The notes below the pieces were generated by a model. The model had not been told where the DNA came from. It saw nothing but the letters and a program-made list of their open reading frames with translations, and did not search any database. From RGIG3701 sp031553595 (lineage in GTDB: Bacteria > Planctomycetota > Planctomycetia > Pirellulales > Thermoguttaceae): 64,000 nt of DNA. The translations under genes and the position numbers were made by a program. This document shows, in pieces, positions 1 to 8,310 of the stretch; the stretch's first letter is position 1, and each line of letters starts with the position of its first letter. The stretch covers positions 387,265-451,264 of the forward strand of contig JAVBLI010000009.1 of NCBI GenBank assembly GCA_031553595.1, read 5' to 3'.

Positions 1-1
1 A

Positions 2-1087
2 CTGACGCCGGAAGATAATGTGCTGGTGATTACCAGCGCCGGGTGTAATGCGCTGGATTATATTCTCGCGGGGTGCAAGCATGTGTACGCGGTGGACATG
101 AATTTTCGCCAGAACGCGGTGCTGGATCTGAAAAAAGCTGCGGTGATGAATCTTGAATACGAGGACTTTTTTCAACTTTTCGGACATGGATATTATCCGG
201 AATTCAAAAAACTTTATCGCGATAAGCTCCGCGCGGCGCTGCCGGAACAGTCACAGGGGTTTTGGGATAAAAAATGGAAGTATTTTTCTCGCAAAAAACG
301 TTCGTATTACATGCACGGCACGTCGGGGCAGTTTGCGTGGTTCATTAATGGATATATGAATAAGGTACTGCGAATTCGGCCGATTTTGAATCGCCTGCTG
401 GACGCGCAGACCGTGGAGGAGCAGCGGCGGATTTATCATGATGAGCTTTATAAACGGTTTTGGACGCGGACGATTCGGTTTATCATGAACCGGGACACCA
501 CGCTTTCCATGCTGGGCGTGCCGCGGGCGCAGCGGCAGCAGGTGGAGAAGCAGTATGACGGGAAAATCGTGAAATTCGTGCAGGACTGTGTGGAGGCGGT
601 GTTCTGCGACCTGCCGATCAAGGATAATTATTTCTGGCGGGTTTATATGACGGGCAGTTACACGCCCGAGTGCTGCCCGGAGTATCTGAAGCCGGAAAAT
701 TATGTGAAGCTGCGTAACGGGCTGGCGGATCAGGTCACCACGTACACGGATTCGGTGGAGGGTTTTCTGCGGAAGCATGACGTGAAGATTTCGCGTTTCG
801 TGCTGCTGGATCACATGGACTGGCTGGCCAGCCACTTGTTCCCGGCGCTGGTTTCGGAGTGGGAAGCCATTCTGATGCGGGCCACGGATAACGCGCGCTT
901 CCTGTGGCGCAGCGGCGGGCTGCGGACGGACTTCCTGGAACGCGTGGAGCTGACGTTTCCGGGCGCTTCGAAAGAATCGAAACTCATGGATCATCTCACC
1001 ATGCACACGGAACTGGCCGAAGAGTTGCACAAAAAAGACCGCGTGCACACGTACGGCAGCTTTTACATCGCGGACCTGAAGAAGTAA
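2..1087 (+). CDS. btaA: BtaA-like S-adenosylmethionine:diacylglycerol 3-amino-3-carboxypropyltransferase (5' end cut by window)
   Basis: First step of betaine-lipid (DGTS) synthesis: transfer of the aminocarboxypropyl group of S-adenosylmethionine to diacylglycerol. The reading frame is open to the window edge. The codons before the first in-window GTG (position 20) continue family-like sequence (LTPEDNVLVITSAGCNALDY), so the true start lies upstream. The TSAGCNALDY block is the SAM-binding signature of the family, and a later HMDWL motif also fits. About 361 residues are visible, slightly short of the usual 380-410. btaB follows 89 bp downstream on the same strand, which supports the call. 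The stop codon lies in a short repeat (1083-1168). Confidence 0.85.
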   Translation: MTPEDNVLVITSAGCNALDYILAGCKHVYAVDMNFRQNAVLDLKKAAVMNLEYEDFFQLFGHGYYPEFKKLYRDKLRAALPEQSQGFWDKKWKYFSRKKRSYYMHGTSGQFAWFINGYMNKVLRIRPILNRLLDAQTVEEQRRIYHDELYKRFWTRTIRFIMNRDTTLSMLGVPRAQRQQVEKQYDGKIVKFVQDCVEAVFCDLPIKDNYFWRVYMTGSYTPECCPEYLKPENYVKLRNGLADQVTTYTDSVEGFLRKHDVKISRFVLLDHMDWLASHLFPALVSEWEAILMRATDNARFLWRSGGLRTDFLERVELTFPGASKESKLMDHLTMHTELAEELHKKDRVHTYGSFYIADLKK

Positions 1088-1168
1088 TGGTGAATGATGA
1101 GTTGTTTGCGCCATGTACCATCCGCCAGTTTACATAATTCACCATTCACCATTAACAATTAACCATTT
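1083..1168. repeat. heptamer-type palindrome H1 at btaA 3' end
   Basis: The stop region of btaA reads TAATGGTGAATGATGAG, and the other arm is a run of TTCACCA and TTAACAA-type heptamers ending at about 1168. The arms are imperfect inverted copies and fill the btaA-btaB gap. The btaA stop codon is inside the first arm. Confidence 0.6.
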
Positions 1169-1176
1169 CCCAGCCC

Positions 1177-1917
1177 ATGGCGTTTACCTCCGACTTAAAA
1201 ATCATTTACCACATGCTTTTCACGCGCGGGCAAGGAAAGGATCATGCGGAACGTCTGGACAATTTTTATTCCGGGCAGGCGGAGGGGTATGATGATTTCC
1301 GGAAGCGGCTGCTGAAAGGCCGGGAGGAAATGATGCAGGCGGTGCCGGTGCCGAAGGATGGTGTCTGGGTGGACATGGGCGGCGGTACGGGCGCAAATCT
1401 GGAGTTCATCGCGGAGAGGATTCCGCAGCTGAAAAGTGTGTATCTGGTGGACCTGGCCACGTCGCTGCTGGGGGTGGCGGAAAAGCGTTTCGAGCGCCAC
1501 GGGTGGAAGAATGTGCAGGCCGTGGAGGCGGACGCCACGCAGTTTACGCCGGCGGAGGGATACGCGGACGTGGTGACGTTTTCTTATTCGCTGACCATGA
1601 TTCCGGACTGGTTTTTGGCGATTAATAATGCGCTGCGGATTTTGAAGCCCGGCGGAATTATCGGCGTGGTGGATTTTTACGTTTCGCGAAAATGGGCTGC
1701 GGAGGGCTTTCGGCGCCACGGCTGGCTGCGGCGGAATTACATGCCCGTGCATTTCGGGACGGATAACGTGTTTCTCTCCCCGGATCATGTGCCGTACCTG
1801 CATGCGCATTTCCAGCAGGTGGACTTTCGCGAGCACCTGGCCAAAATTCCGTACTTCCCGCTGATGAAGGCCCCGTATTATATCTTTATCGGGAAAAAGC
1901 CGGAAACGGATGCGTGA
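1177..1917 (+). CDS. btaB: BtaB-like SAM-dependent N-methyltransferase of betaine-lipid synthesis
   Basis: 246-residue class I methyltransferase. Motif I is clear at residues 64-73 (WVDMGGGTGA), followed by an acidic residue after the second strand (YLVDLA) and a post-I region VEADATQF. BtaB methylates the amine of diacylglyceryl homoserine three times to give DGTS. The call rests on the fold plus its position just after btaA; in some bacteria the two are fused. No good Shine-Dalgarno precedes the ATG. The TGA overlaps the start of the next gene as TGATG, so the two are probably translationally coupled. Confidence 0.8.
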   Translation: MAFTSDLKIIYHMLFTRGQGKDHAERLDNFYSGQAEGYDDFRKRLLKGREEMMQAVPVPKDGVWVDMGGGTGANLEFIAERIPQLKSVYLVDLATSLLGVAEKRFERHGWKNVQAVEADATQFTPAEGYADVVTFSYSLTMIPDWFLAINNALRILKPGGIIGVVDFYVSRKWAAEGFRRHGWLRRNYMPVHFGTDNVFLSPDHVPYLHAHFQQVDFREHLAKIPYFPLMKAPYYIFIGKKPETDA

Positions 1918-2933
1918 TGGATGCGGCGGTGCTTGCGCGGAGTTACGATTATTGCCGCCGGATGACGCGGGCGTCCCGTTCCAGTTTTTACGCGGCGTTT
2001 TCTTTTTTGCCGGATCCCACGCAGCGGCAGAGCATGGAGGCGATTTACGCGTACATGCGATTTTCGGATGATCTGGCGGACGGCGATTTTCAGGACTCTC
2101 AGCGTGAGGAACTTCTGGACCGCTGGCAGGCGAATTTTCTGCGGGCGCTGAAAGGGCAGCCGATTTTATTCGCGGAGGACACGCTTTTACGCCGCGTGGA
2201 TGAGATCAGCGAAAACGCGCTGCCGGCGGTGATTGACACACTCGCGCGTTACCGGATTCCGTCGCAGTATTTCGTGGAAGTGCTGCTGGGCATGCGGATG
2301 GACGTGGCACATCAGTTGCATGGTGTCCCGGTGGATTCCCCGAAATACGCGTATTACGTGGCGTCCGTCGTGGGGCTGATCTGTCTGCATGTGTGGGGGG
2401 TGGAGCCGGAACTGATCGCGCCGCGTGCAAAAACACCCGTGCGGAAAGCCGCCGTGGCGTGCGGCATGGCGTTTCAGTGGACGAATTTTTTGCGGGATGT
2501 GAAAGAGGACACGCTGGACGGGCGGAGTTATCTGTTATGGATGCCGGAAGATGTGTCGCACGATCTTTGTCATAATCTTTCAGCGATTCCCGGGCGGTGG
2601 GTTCACGGAAACTGGTGGAAACTCCGAAAAAATCCAGTTTATTTCGCCACCCTGCTCATGAGTTGCATGCTCACGGAAAGCCATTACCAGGACGCGGATG
2701 AAATTCTAAAACATCTTCCGCCGGACGCGAAAAAAATTCTCGTGATGATGCTGGCCGTGTACCGTTCCATTTTTGAGAAGATTAAACGGAATCCCGCGCG
2801 CGTGCTGCGGGGGAAAGTCCGGCTTTCGTGGTGGCGGAAACTCTGGATTTTCGCCCATGTGCGTTTCGGCTGGCCGGTGAGAATTAAAACGGTCTTCCCC
2901 GCGGTGGAGGATGAAGTGATTTACCGCGTGTGA
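1917..2933 (+). CDS. squalene/phytoene synthase family protein (HpnC/HpnD-like)
   Basis: 338 residues of a trans-isoprenyl diphosphate head-to-head synthase. Both Asp-rich motifs are visible: SDDLAD near residue 50 and NFLRDVKED near residue 190, with the typical YAYMRFSDD lead-in. The family condenses two farnesyl or geranylgeranyl diphosphates to presqualene, squalene or phytoene. I cannot tell the product. The ATG at 1917 overlaps the btaB stop by one base; a GTG one codon earlier is possible. Its place behind btaAB suggests a membrane-lipid operon. hpnE-type or shc genes are not in the window. Confidence 0.8.
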   Translation: MDAAVLARSYDYCRRMTRASRSSFYAAFSFLPDPTQRQSMEAIYAYMRFSDDLADGDFQDSQREELLDRWQANFLRALKGQPILFAEDTLLRRVDEISENALPAVIDTLARYRIPSQYFVEVLLGMRMDVAHQLHGVPVDSPKYAYYVASVVGLICLHVWGVEPELIAPRAKTPVRKAAVACGMAFQWTNFLRDVKEDTLDGRSYLLWMPEDVSHDLCHNLSAIPGRWVHGNWWKLRKNPVYFATLLMSCMLTESHYQDADEILKHLPPDAKKILVMMLAVYRSIFEKIKRNPARVLRGKVRLSWWRKLWIFAHVRFGWPVRIKTVFPAVEDEVIYRV

Positions 2934-3035
2934 TTTTTTTCTCTGAGCGTTTTACTCTTGCCGAAAATGGCGTTTTTTGGTATTTTGGGAAAGTCAGTTA
3001 AAACAGCCTTCCTATTTTCCCGTTTCTCTCGCAAA

Positions 3036-3806
3036 ATGCCTGCATCCATTCTGCCCATTTTTACGCTTTTCATTTTCATCCTGCTGCGGATGACGGCGCT
3101 GCTGGCCGTGGCGCCGCTGTTTGCTGGGGGGAGTGTGCCGGTGCGGTTCCGGGTGATGCTCGCGGCGGCGGTGAGTGTGATGTTATGCGTGCACCAGATG
3201 CCGGCTTTTCTCACGTCCGCTTCTCTGGAAACGGTTAGCGTGACGGCGTTTCTGGTGGCGGGAGCGAATGAAATTTTGCTGGGAGCAACGCTTGGGGCGT
3301 GCGTGCTGATGGTTTTCAGCGCTTTTAGTGTGGCGGGCACAGCCGTCAGTTACGCCAGCGGCCTGTCATTCCCCGTGGAAAGCGGCATGGCACGAGAGTC
3401 GCAGACCGTCATTACGCAGATTCTTTACGCCCTGGGTACCGCGGCCGTTTTCGCTTTCGGCGGCCACCGGATGATCCTCGCCGCGCTGATAAAAACTTTT
3501 GTCGCCTATCCGCCGGGTGTGATCGCGTGGCAGCAGGACATGTTTCAGGCCGTGATGGAAATGTTTTACCTCGGATTTTACCTCGGCGTGCACATCGCGC
3601 TGCCGGTGCTATGCGCGGTGCTGGCGGCCCAGGCACTGCTGGCGTTTTTACACCGCGCGGTGCCACAGATAAACGCGTTCGCCATGAGCTTTCCGCTGAA
3701 CGCCCTGCTGGCCCTGGGCGTACTGGCCCTGACACTCGGCGGCGGCTTTTTGCTTTTCGAAAGCCGATTTACAGAAGCCATCAGCGATTTTTTAACCTCC
3801 AGATAA
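3036..3806 (+). CDS. fliR: flagellar export apparatus protein FliR
   Basis: 256-residue hydrophobic protein with six or so membrane segments, the usual length for FliR. It opens with a LLRMTALLAVAPLF stretch typical of the family's first helix and carries a central GATLGACVLMVFSAFSVAG helix. FliR joins FliP and FliQ in the export gate of the flagellar type III secretion machine in the inner membrane. The frame is open back to 2958, but the ATG at 3036 starts exactly at the family N-terminus. flhB follows 6 bp downstream, the standard fliR-flhB order. Confidence 0.88.
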   Translation: MPASILPIFTLFIFILLRMTALLAVAPLFAGGSVPVRFRVMLAAAVSVMLCVHQMPAFLTSASLETVSVTAFLVAGANEILLGATLGACVLMVFSAFSVAGTAVSYASGLSFPVESGMARESQTVITQILYALGTAAVFAFGGHRMILAALIKTFVAYPPGVIAWQQDMFQAVMEMFYLGFYLGVHIALPVLCAVLAAQALLAFLHRAVPQINAFAMSFPLNALLALGVLALTLGGGFLLFESRFTEAISDFLTSR

Positions 3807-3812
3807 ACGCTC

Positions 3813-4556
3813 ATGTCTGACGTTGAAAAACAGTTTGACCCCACGCCTCATCACCGCCGGAAAATGCGGGAGCAGGGGCGGTTCGCGAATAGTCGGGAGA
3901 TGGTGCAGGCGGCGGGCCTCTTGGCTGGCATGACGTTTTTATATTTCGGCGGCCTCTGGCTCATGAACACCTGCACGCGGCGGCTGGAGGCGTATTATAC
4001 CCAGGACGCGTGGACGGAGATTACCCCGGCCGGTGCGGCAGACGTCTGGAACCAGTGGCTGAGCCTGTTTTTCGTCGGCGTCTTTCCGCTGATGACACTC
4101 GTCTTTTGCGTCACCATGGCGGCGTCTCTCTTTCAGTCCGGGTTTCTCTTTCTCCCGGGAAAGATGTTTCCGGATATGAAAAACGTCAGCCCGGCGAATG
4201 CCGCGAAACGAATTTTCTCGCGGAACACCCTCATGACGCTGCTTTTCGGTGTGCTGAAAATGACGCTCCTGGCGGCGGTCGGAGTCTGGATTCTTACGGC
4301 GGACATTCCCGTCTTCCTGAAGCTCACGCAGACGGAACTGCTGGCGGCCATCCACACCGGCACACGCACGCTGCTTGGCATGGGCATGAAACTCGCGGCC
4401 CTGCTTTTCCTCCTCTCCCTGCTGGATTACGCCTGGCAGCGGCGGCGGTTCGAGCAGGAACTGCGGATGACGTACCAGGAAATGCGGGAGGAGCTGAGAG
4501 TGACGGAAGGTGACCCGGACGTGAAAGCGGAAGTCCGCCGCCGGATGCGGAAGTAA
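3813..4556 (+). CDS. flhB: FlhB export-gate protein lacking the C-terminal autocleavage domain
   Basis: 247 residues. The basic amphipathic start (FDPTPHHRRKMREQGRFA) and four membrane segments match the FlhB membrane domain, and the linker RMTYQEMREELRVTEGDPDVK is characteristic. The protein then ends within six or so basic residues, at RRRMRK. Normal FlhB is about 350 residues and continues into the cytoplasmic domain with the NPTH self-cleavage site, which switches export specificity. No NPTH or FlhB_C-like sequence follows in any frame; the next DNA is a palindromic repeat. It could be a truncation or a split gene with the C-domain elsewhere. Confidence 0.82.
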   Translation: MSDVEKQFDPTPHHRRKMREQGRFANSREMVQAAGLLAGMTFLYFGGLWLMNTCTRRLEAYYTQDAWTEITPAGAADVWNQWLSLFFVGVFPLMTLVFCVTMAASLFQSGFLFLPGKMFPDMKNVSPANAAKRIFSRNTLMTLLFGVLKMTLLAAVGVWILTADIPVFLKLTQTELLAAIHTGTRTLLGMGMKLAALLFLLSLLDYAWQRRRFEQELRMTYQEMREELRVTEGDPDVKAEVRRRMRK

Positions 4557-4600
4557 GCGGCGAATCTTTTACTTGGTCTCATTCAAAATGGGTGCCGCCG

Positions 4601-4724
4601 CAAGAACAGTAGCCGGGAATGAAGCGGAACGCAGTGACGCGCAATGACCGGATAGAAGTTGGGAAATGCTCAGTGGTGCTTATCCGGTCATTCCGCTTCG
4701 CTTCATTCCCGGCTGCTGTTTCTT
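4601..4724. repeat. palindromic element P1, copy A
   Basis: Imperfect inverted repeat with ends AACAGTAGCCGGGAATGAAG and CTTCATTCCCGGCTGCTGTT, and inner arms ATGACCGGATAGAA and TTATCCGGTCAT. It lies between the convergent flhB and tolC. Five more copies are at 13551, 25904, 37360, 42544 and 53141. Confidence 0.88.
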
Positions 4725-4742
4725 GGGGGTTATGTGGATTAC

Positions 4743-4839
4743 AGAGCCGCAATCGTAAGATTGCGGGAGAGACACTGGAAATCTGGAAAATTTTTTACTG
4801 ACGGAAAATCCCTTTCGCAATCTTACGATTGCGGCTCTG
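4743..4839. repeat. palindromic element P2, copy A
   Basis: Arms AGAGCCGCAATCGTAAGATT and AATCTTACGATTGCGGCTCT are exact inverted copies around a spacer of about 57 bp. A second copy is at 57040-57109. Confidence 0.85.
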
Positions 4840-4947
4840 CAGATGTCCTCACGCGTTTTAAAACGAGTCAGCACCGCCCCTCCGGAGAGAAACGGTGCTG
4901 AAACGATGAAACGACTGCTTGCAATACGGTTCCGGTTTTTTGCCGGG

Positions 4948-7275
4948 TTATTTGTTAAGCTGCATGAACACCCGCTGCGATTTTTCGGCGGGAACATACC
5001 CGGCGGGGACGACGGTCAGGGCCGTGGCGTCGGCGGCGGGGATGTGCTGGGCCGTGTGGTTTTCAGTGGAGGCGCTGATACGTCGGGCGGGCGGGGCCGG
5101 GATGATTTCCAGGCCGGTTCCACGGGCGTCTTCCAGGACGGAGGGCGCGGCCGATTCGATTCCCGGGGCCAGCGTCGGCACGCTATCCTCCAGTGGCAGC
5201 TCCTGCATCACATCGTCGGGCAGCGGAGCCATCATGCCCTGCGTGTCCATCATGATTCCCTGCTGGGCGCCATTCATCTGATAGCATTGCCCCATCTTTC
5301 GGGCCTGGGTATTCGGATCGGCCGGGTCGGCGACGCCCGTGTGCTGGCGGTACATGCCCTGCGTGATGACGTTCGGACGGGTGAAGCCGTAATTGATATA
5401 CAGGCTCTTCTCACGCATTCTCGCAAGTTTCCGAGCGTCGAAGTACGCTTTCTGCGTCCACGGGCCTTCCATCAGCAGCACGCCGTCATACTCCAGCAGC
5501 GAGCCTTTGCTGGTGTGGATGTCCACCACCGCGAGGTTGTAGTCGATCACGGAGCGGAAGAAGTCGATCTCCGCTTCCGCCAGTCGGCGCTGGGCGTCGA
5601 GCACCAGGTTCAGCGTCATCGTGCCCGTCTCGTACGCCGAGGTCGTGGCCTCTACTTCCAGCTGGGCCGCCACGCGACGGTTGAAATACGTCTGGCTCAG
5701 CACATAATTGTCTTCCAGTTCACGCACGGCATAATTCAACTTGTGCGTCAGTTCCAGTTCCTGCTCCTGGAGGATGGAACGGTTGCGGGCCAGCATCAGT
5801 TCCGCGTTTCGCACCGCGGCACGCTCACGCCGGAATCCGATCGGGACGCTGAGCTCCATGCCGATCAGGCCGCTCCAGTATCCGTCATGCGTCATGCTTC
5901 CGAAAGCGCTGTTTTCATGACCACGCGGGTCCAGCAAGGTTTCGTTGTAGCCGGAGACGCCGCCGCGGGCGACGAGGTCCAGTCGCGGCAGGAGGAAGTT
6001 TTTGGAGGCCAGCAGCTCGAGCTCGGACTGCTTGATGACCCACTTATGGCGTCGGAGTTCCTGGTTCCGCGTCATCGCCTCGGCATGGATTTCACACCAG
6101 TCGAAATTGATTTTCGCGATGCTCGGCTCGTCGCTGGGCCGGAACAGGCGGCCGTCGGCCGGCGCCAGACCCATGATGTATCGCAGGTTGGCTTCCGCCT
6201 TATACAAGGCGTTGAGCGCGGACTCGACGGAACCCTTGAACATGAAATACTGCTGCTGGGCCTGGGCACGCTCATACGCACTTCCACCCTTCATGCTGGC
6301 GCGATATTTCGCCTCGGCCTGCCGCCACGTCTGCAGCGCACTGTCGCGCCCGACCACCACGGAATCCAGCCGACGATACGCGAAATACAGCTCCCAGTAC
6401 GCCCGCTCGATGTCGGCCACGAGATTCCGCGTGGCGGTTTCGAAATCCACCAACGAAACGTCGGAACGGATACGGGCCAGCATCACGCCGTTATAAAAAC
6501 CGGGGGAAGCGCCCGGGCCGGCAATTCGATTGAACTGCACGCCGGCGCCGCGCAAAATGGGCTGGCGGGCTTCGACTTCCACGCCGACCTGGAAATAACT
6601 TCCCAGCTTAAGGCTCGTCGCGGGATCCGTGCCGGTATAGCTGCCGGTGAATCGGGCCGTCGTCGTACCGCCCGTGGCGTTCGTCTTCTGCAGGCCCGTA
6701 TCTATCGAAGCGCCCTTCGTGCGAACACGATCGGCATAACCAATCTGGTTGTTATACGTGTAATTCCGCTGGGCATAAATCGAGGTATTCCACTGGGTGT
6801 CGAAATCGGCCAAAACGCCTTCCACGCCGTAACGAGGGTCGCTCTCGGTGATGGCGGGGTCCATGATCGTGCTGGCGCCGTTGGGGTTCTGCAGCAGGGC
6901 ACTGGGAACACCGTTAGGGCCGTTCGGACCGTAAGACACGCCGCCCAGCGAGCGGATGACCTGACTGTTATACAGCCCGCAACGAATCGCTTCCTCCAGC
7001 GAAATCGGCGTGATGACCTTCCCTTCCGAGTTGTTGATCGTCAGGGGGGACTGCGCGCCCATCACCTCGTTGGTGGAGGTAGTCTGCGTATCGGGGAACT
7101 CGATCTGCGTCGCCATGTCGAGCATCGGATCGATGGGCAGGCACGGATTGTGCTTCCCAAGATACAGCGGCGCCTGCGGATTGCACCCCACCGAAAAGGA
7201 TATCGCCGCCAAAAGGGCGAAACTCGTCAGACGTCTGACAAGGGAGGTTACGTTTCGTTTCATTAAGCGTTTCAT
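4948..7275 (-). CDS. TolC-family outer-membrane efflux lipoprotein
   Basis: 775 residues. The N-terminus is a signal sequence ending in a lipobox with Cys31 (ISFSVGC), so the protein is probably acylated, as in OprM-type channels. Two outer-membrane-efflux repeats follow, with Ala/Glu/Arg-rich helices such as RRLDSVVVGRDSALQTWRQA and RRLAEAEIDFFRSVIDYNLA. Family role: outer-membrane exit duct for tripartite pumps or type I secretion. The last 150 or so residues are a Pro/Ala/Met-rich extension beyond the usual TolC core. There is no membrane-fusion or RND gene nearby, so its partner is unknown. RBS AGGA precedes the ATG. Confidence 0.85.
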   Translation of the reverse strand: MKRLMKRNVTSLVRRLTSFALLAAISFSVGCNPQAPLYLGKHNPCLPIDPMLDMATQIEFPDTQTTSTNEVMGAQSPLTINNSEGKVITPISLEEAIRCGLYNSQVIRSLGGVSYGPNGPNGVPSALLQNPNGASTIMDPAITESDPRYGVEGVLADFDTQWNTSIYAQRNYTYNNQIGYADRVRTKGASIDTGLQKTNATGGTTTARFTGSYTGTDPATSLKLGSYFQVGVEVEARQPILRGAGVQFNRIAGPGASPGFYNGVMLARIRSDVSLVDFETATRNLVADIERAYWELYFAYRRLDSVVVGRDSALQTWRQAEAKYRASMKGGSAYERAQAQQQYFMFKGSVESALNALYKAEANLRYIMGLAPADGRLFRPSDEPSIAKINFDWCEIHAEAMTRNQELRRHKWVIKQSELELLASKNFLLPRLDLVARGGVSGYNETLLDPRGHENSAFGSMTHDGYWSGLIGMELSVPIGFRRERAAVRNAELMLARNRSILQEQELELTHKLNYAVRELEDNYVLSQTYFNRRVAAQLEVEATTSAYETGTMTLNLVLDAQRRLAEAEIDFFRSVIDYNLAVVDIHTSKGSLLEYDGVLLMEGPWTQKAYFDARKLARMREKSLYINYGFTRPNVITQGMYRQHTGVADPADPNTQARKMGQCYQMNGAQQGIMMDTQGMMAPLPDDVMQELPLEDSVPTLAPGIESAAPSVLEDARGTGLEIIPAPPARRISASTENHTAQHIPAADATALTVVPAGYVPAEKSQRVFMQLNK

Positions 7276-7767
7276 CGTTTTGTTCCTAATTGAGCTTCGT
7301 ATAAGTCAACTCGGGGATTATAAATAAAATCTTGTTTTTCGTTTGATTCGTTGGCGGTGAAATAGCATTTGCGCTCTCTCTTTCAGAGCCTCTCTTTATG
7401 GTTTTATCGACTAGATGCGCGTTAAATCTTAATTAATCGGAAAAGTTTTCGGAATTTATTTTACCGGAAAAATTTTTGCAGAACGCGCAGATTCGTTAGA
7501 TTGTGATGTTGCCCACCCCAGCGTGAACAGCGTACACGGAGATAAAGGGGGTGGAATGTGTTATTTTGTGGTTTTAGCAATTTGGATGTTTTCTGTCAAG
7601 ACGGAATTTGGGGAATAAGTCGTAGATCGCGATTACTTTCTTCGTGTTTTCTGTGCTCTTCGTCGTGAAACGTTTTGCACCCCGTAGGCAGGGGCGGGAA
7701 AATCGCTTATAATATTATAATGTATAAACAGACTTCCAGCGGGGTGCATAAAGGAAAGGGAAAACCC
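7276..7767. other. intergenic region between divergent tolC and hslV
   Basis: AT-rich and gene-free. On the minus strand a TATAAT-like box (7317-7322) lies about 45 bp before the tolC start. On the plus strand two overlapping TATAAT boxes (7708-7721) lie 50 bp before the hslV ATG, without a convincing -35. I see no small gene or RNA. Confidence 0.4.
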
Positions 7768-8310
7768 ATGAAATCACGTTCCACAACCATCCTCACCGTG
7801 CGTCGCGGCGGCGTGGCGGCCATCGGCGGTGACGGGCAGGTCACAGTCGGTGACACGATCATGAAGGATGATGTACAAAAAATACGGCGTATTTCCGGCG
7901 GAAACGTCATCACAGGATTTGCCGGCGCGACGGCGGACGCGTTCGCGCTGCTGGAGCGTTTTGAGGCGAAATTGAAGGATTATCCGGGAAATGTGCCGCG
8001 GGCGGCTACAGAGCTGGCGAAAGAATGGCGTACGGATCGTGCGCTGCGGCGGCTGGAGGCGCTAATGGCTGTCGTGGATGCGGAGCATACGCTGTTAATC
8101 ACGGGAAACGGGGACGTCATTCAGCCCTCGGACGGCGTTCTGGGAATCGGTTCCGGCGGGAATTTTGCTGTCGCGGCCGCCCGGGCCCTCATGCGGAACA
8201 CCGAACTCCCGGCGGCGGAAATCGTGCGGAAGGCTCTGGAAATCGCATCGGAAATAGATATTTACACGAATAATAATATCCGGGTGGAGGAATTGCTGTG
8301 CAGGAATTAA
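7768..8310 (+). CDS. hslV: ATP-dependent protease peptidase subunit HslV
   Basis: 180 residues, the normal size. The TTILTVRRGG start gives the N-terminal catalytic Thr after removal of five residues. GDGQVTVGDTIMK, GFAGATADAFALLERFE and LLITGNGDVIQP match the family throughout. HslV forms the double hexameric peptidase chamber fed by HslU. The frame extends upstream to 7675, but the ATG at 7768 has an AAAGGAAAGGG ribosome site and fits the family start. It overlaps hslU by 13 bases. Confidence 0.95.
   Translation: MKSRSTTILTVRRGGVAAIGGDGQVTVGDTIMKDDVQKIRRISGGNVITGFAGATADAFALLERFEAKLKDYPGNVPRAATELAKEWRTDRALRRLEALMAVVDAEHTLLITGNGDVIQPSDGVLGIGSGGNFAVAAARALMRNTELPAAEIVRKALEIASEIDIYTNNNIRVEELLCRN

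Noticed and set aside
4843..7266. Long open frame antisense to the TolC gene
   Set aside because: Same reason: His/Arg/Gln-rich shadow of a GC-rich gene, no ribosome site.
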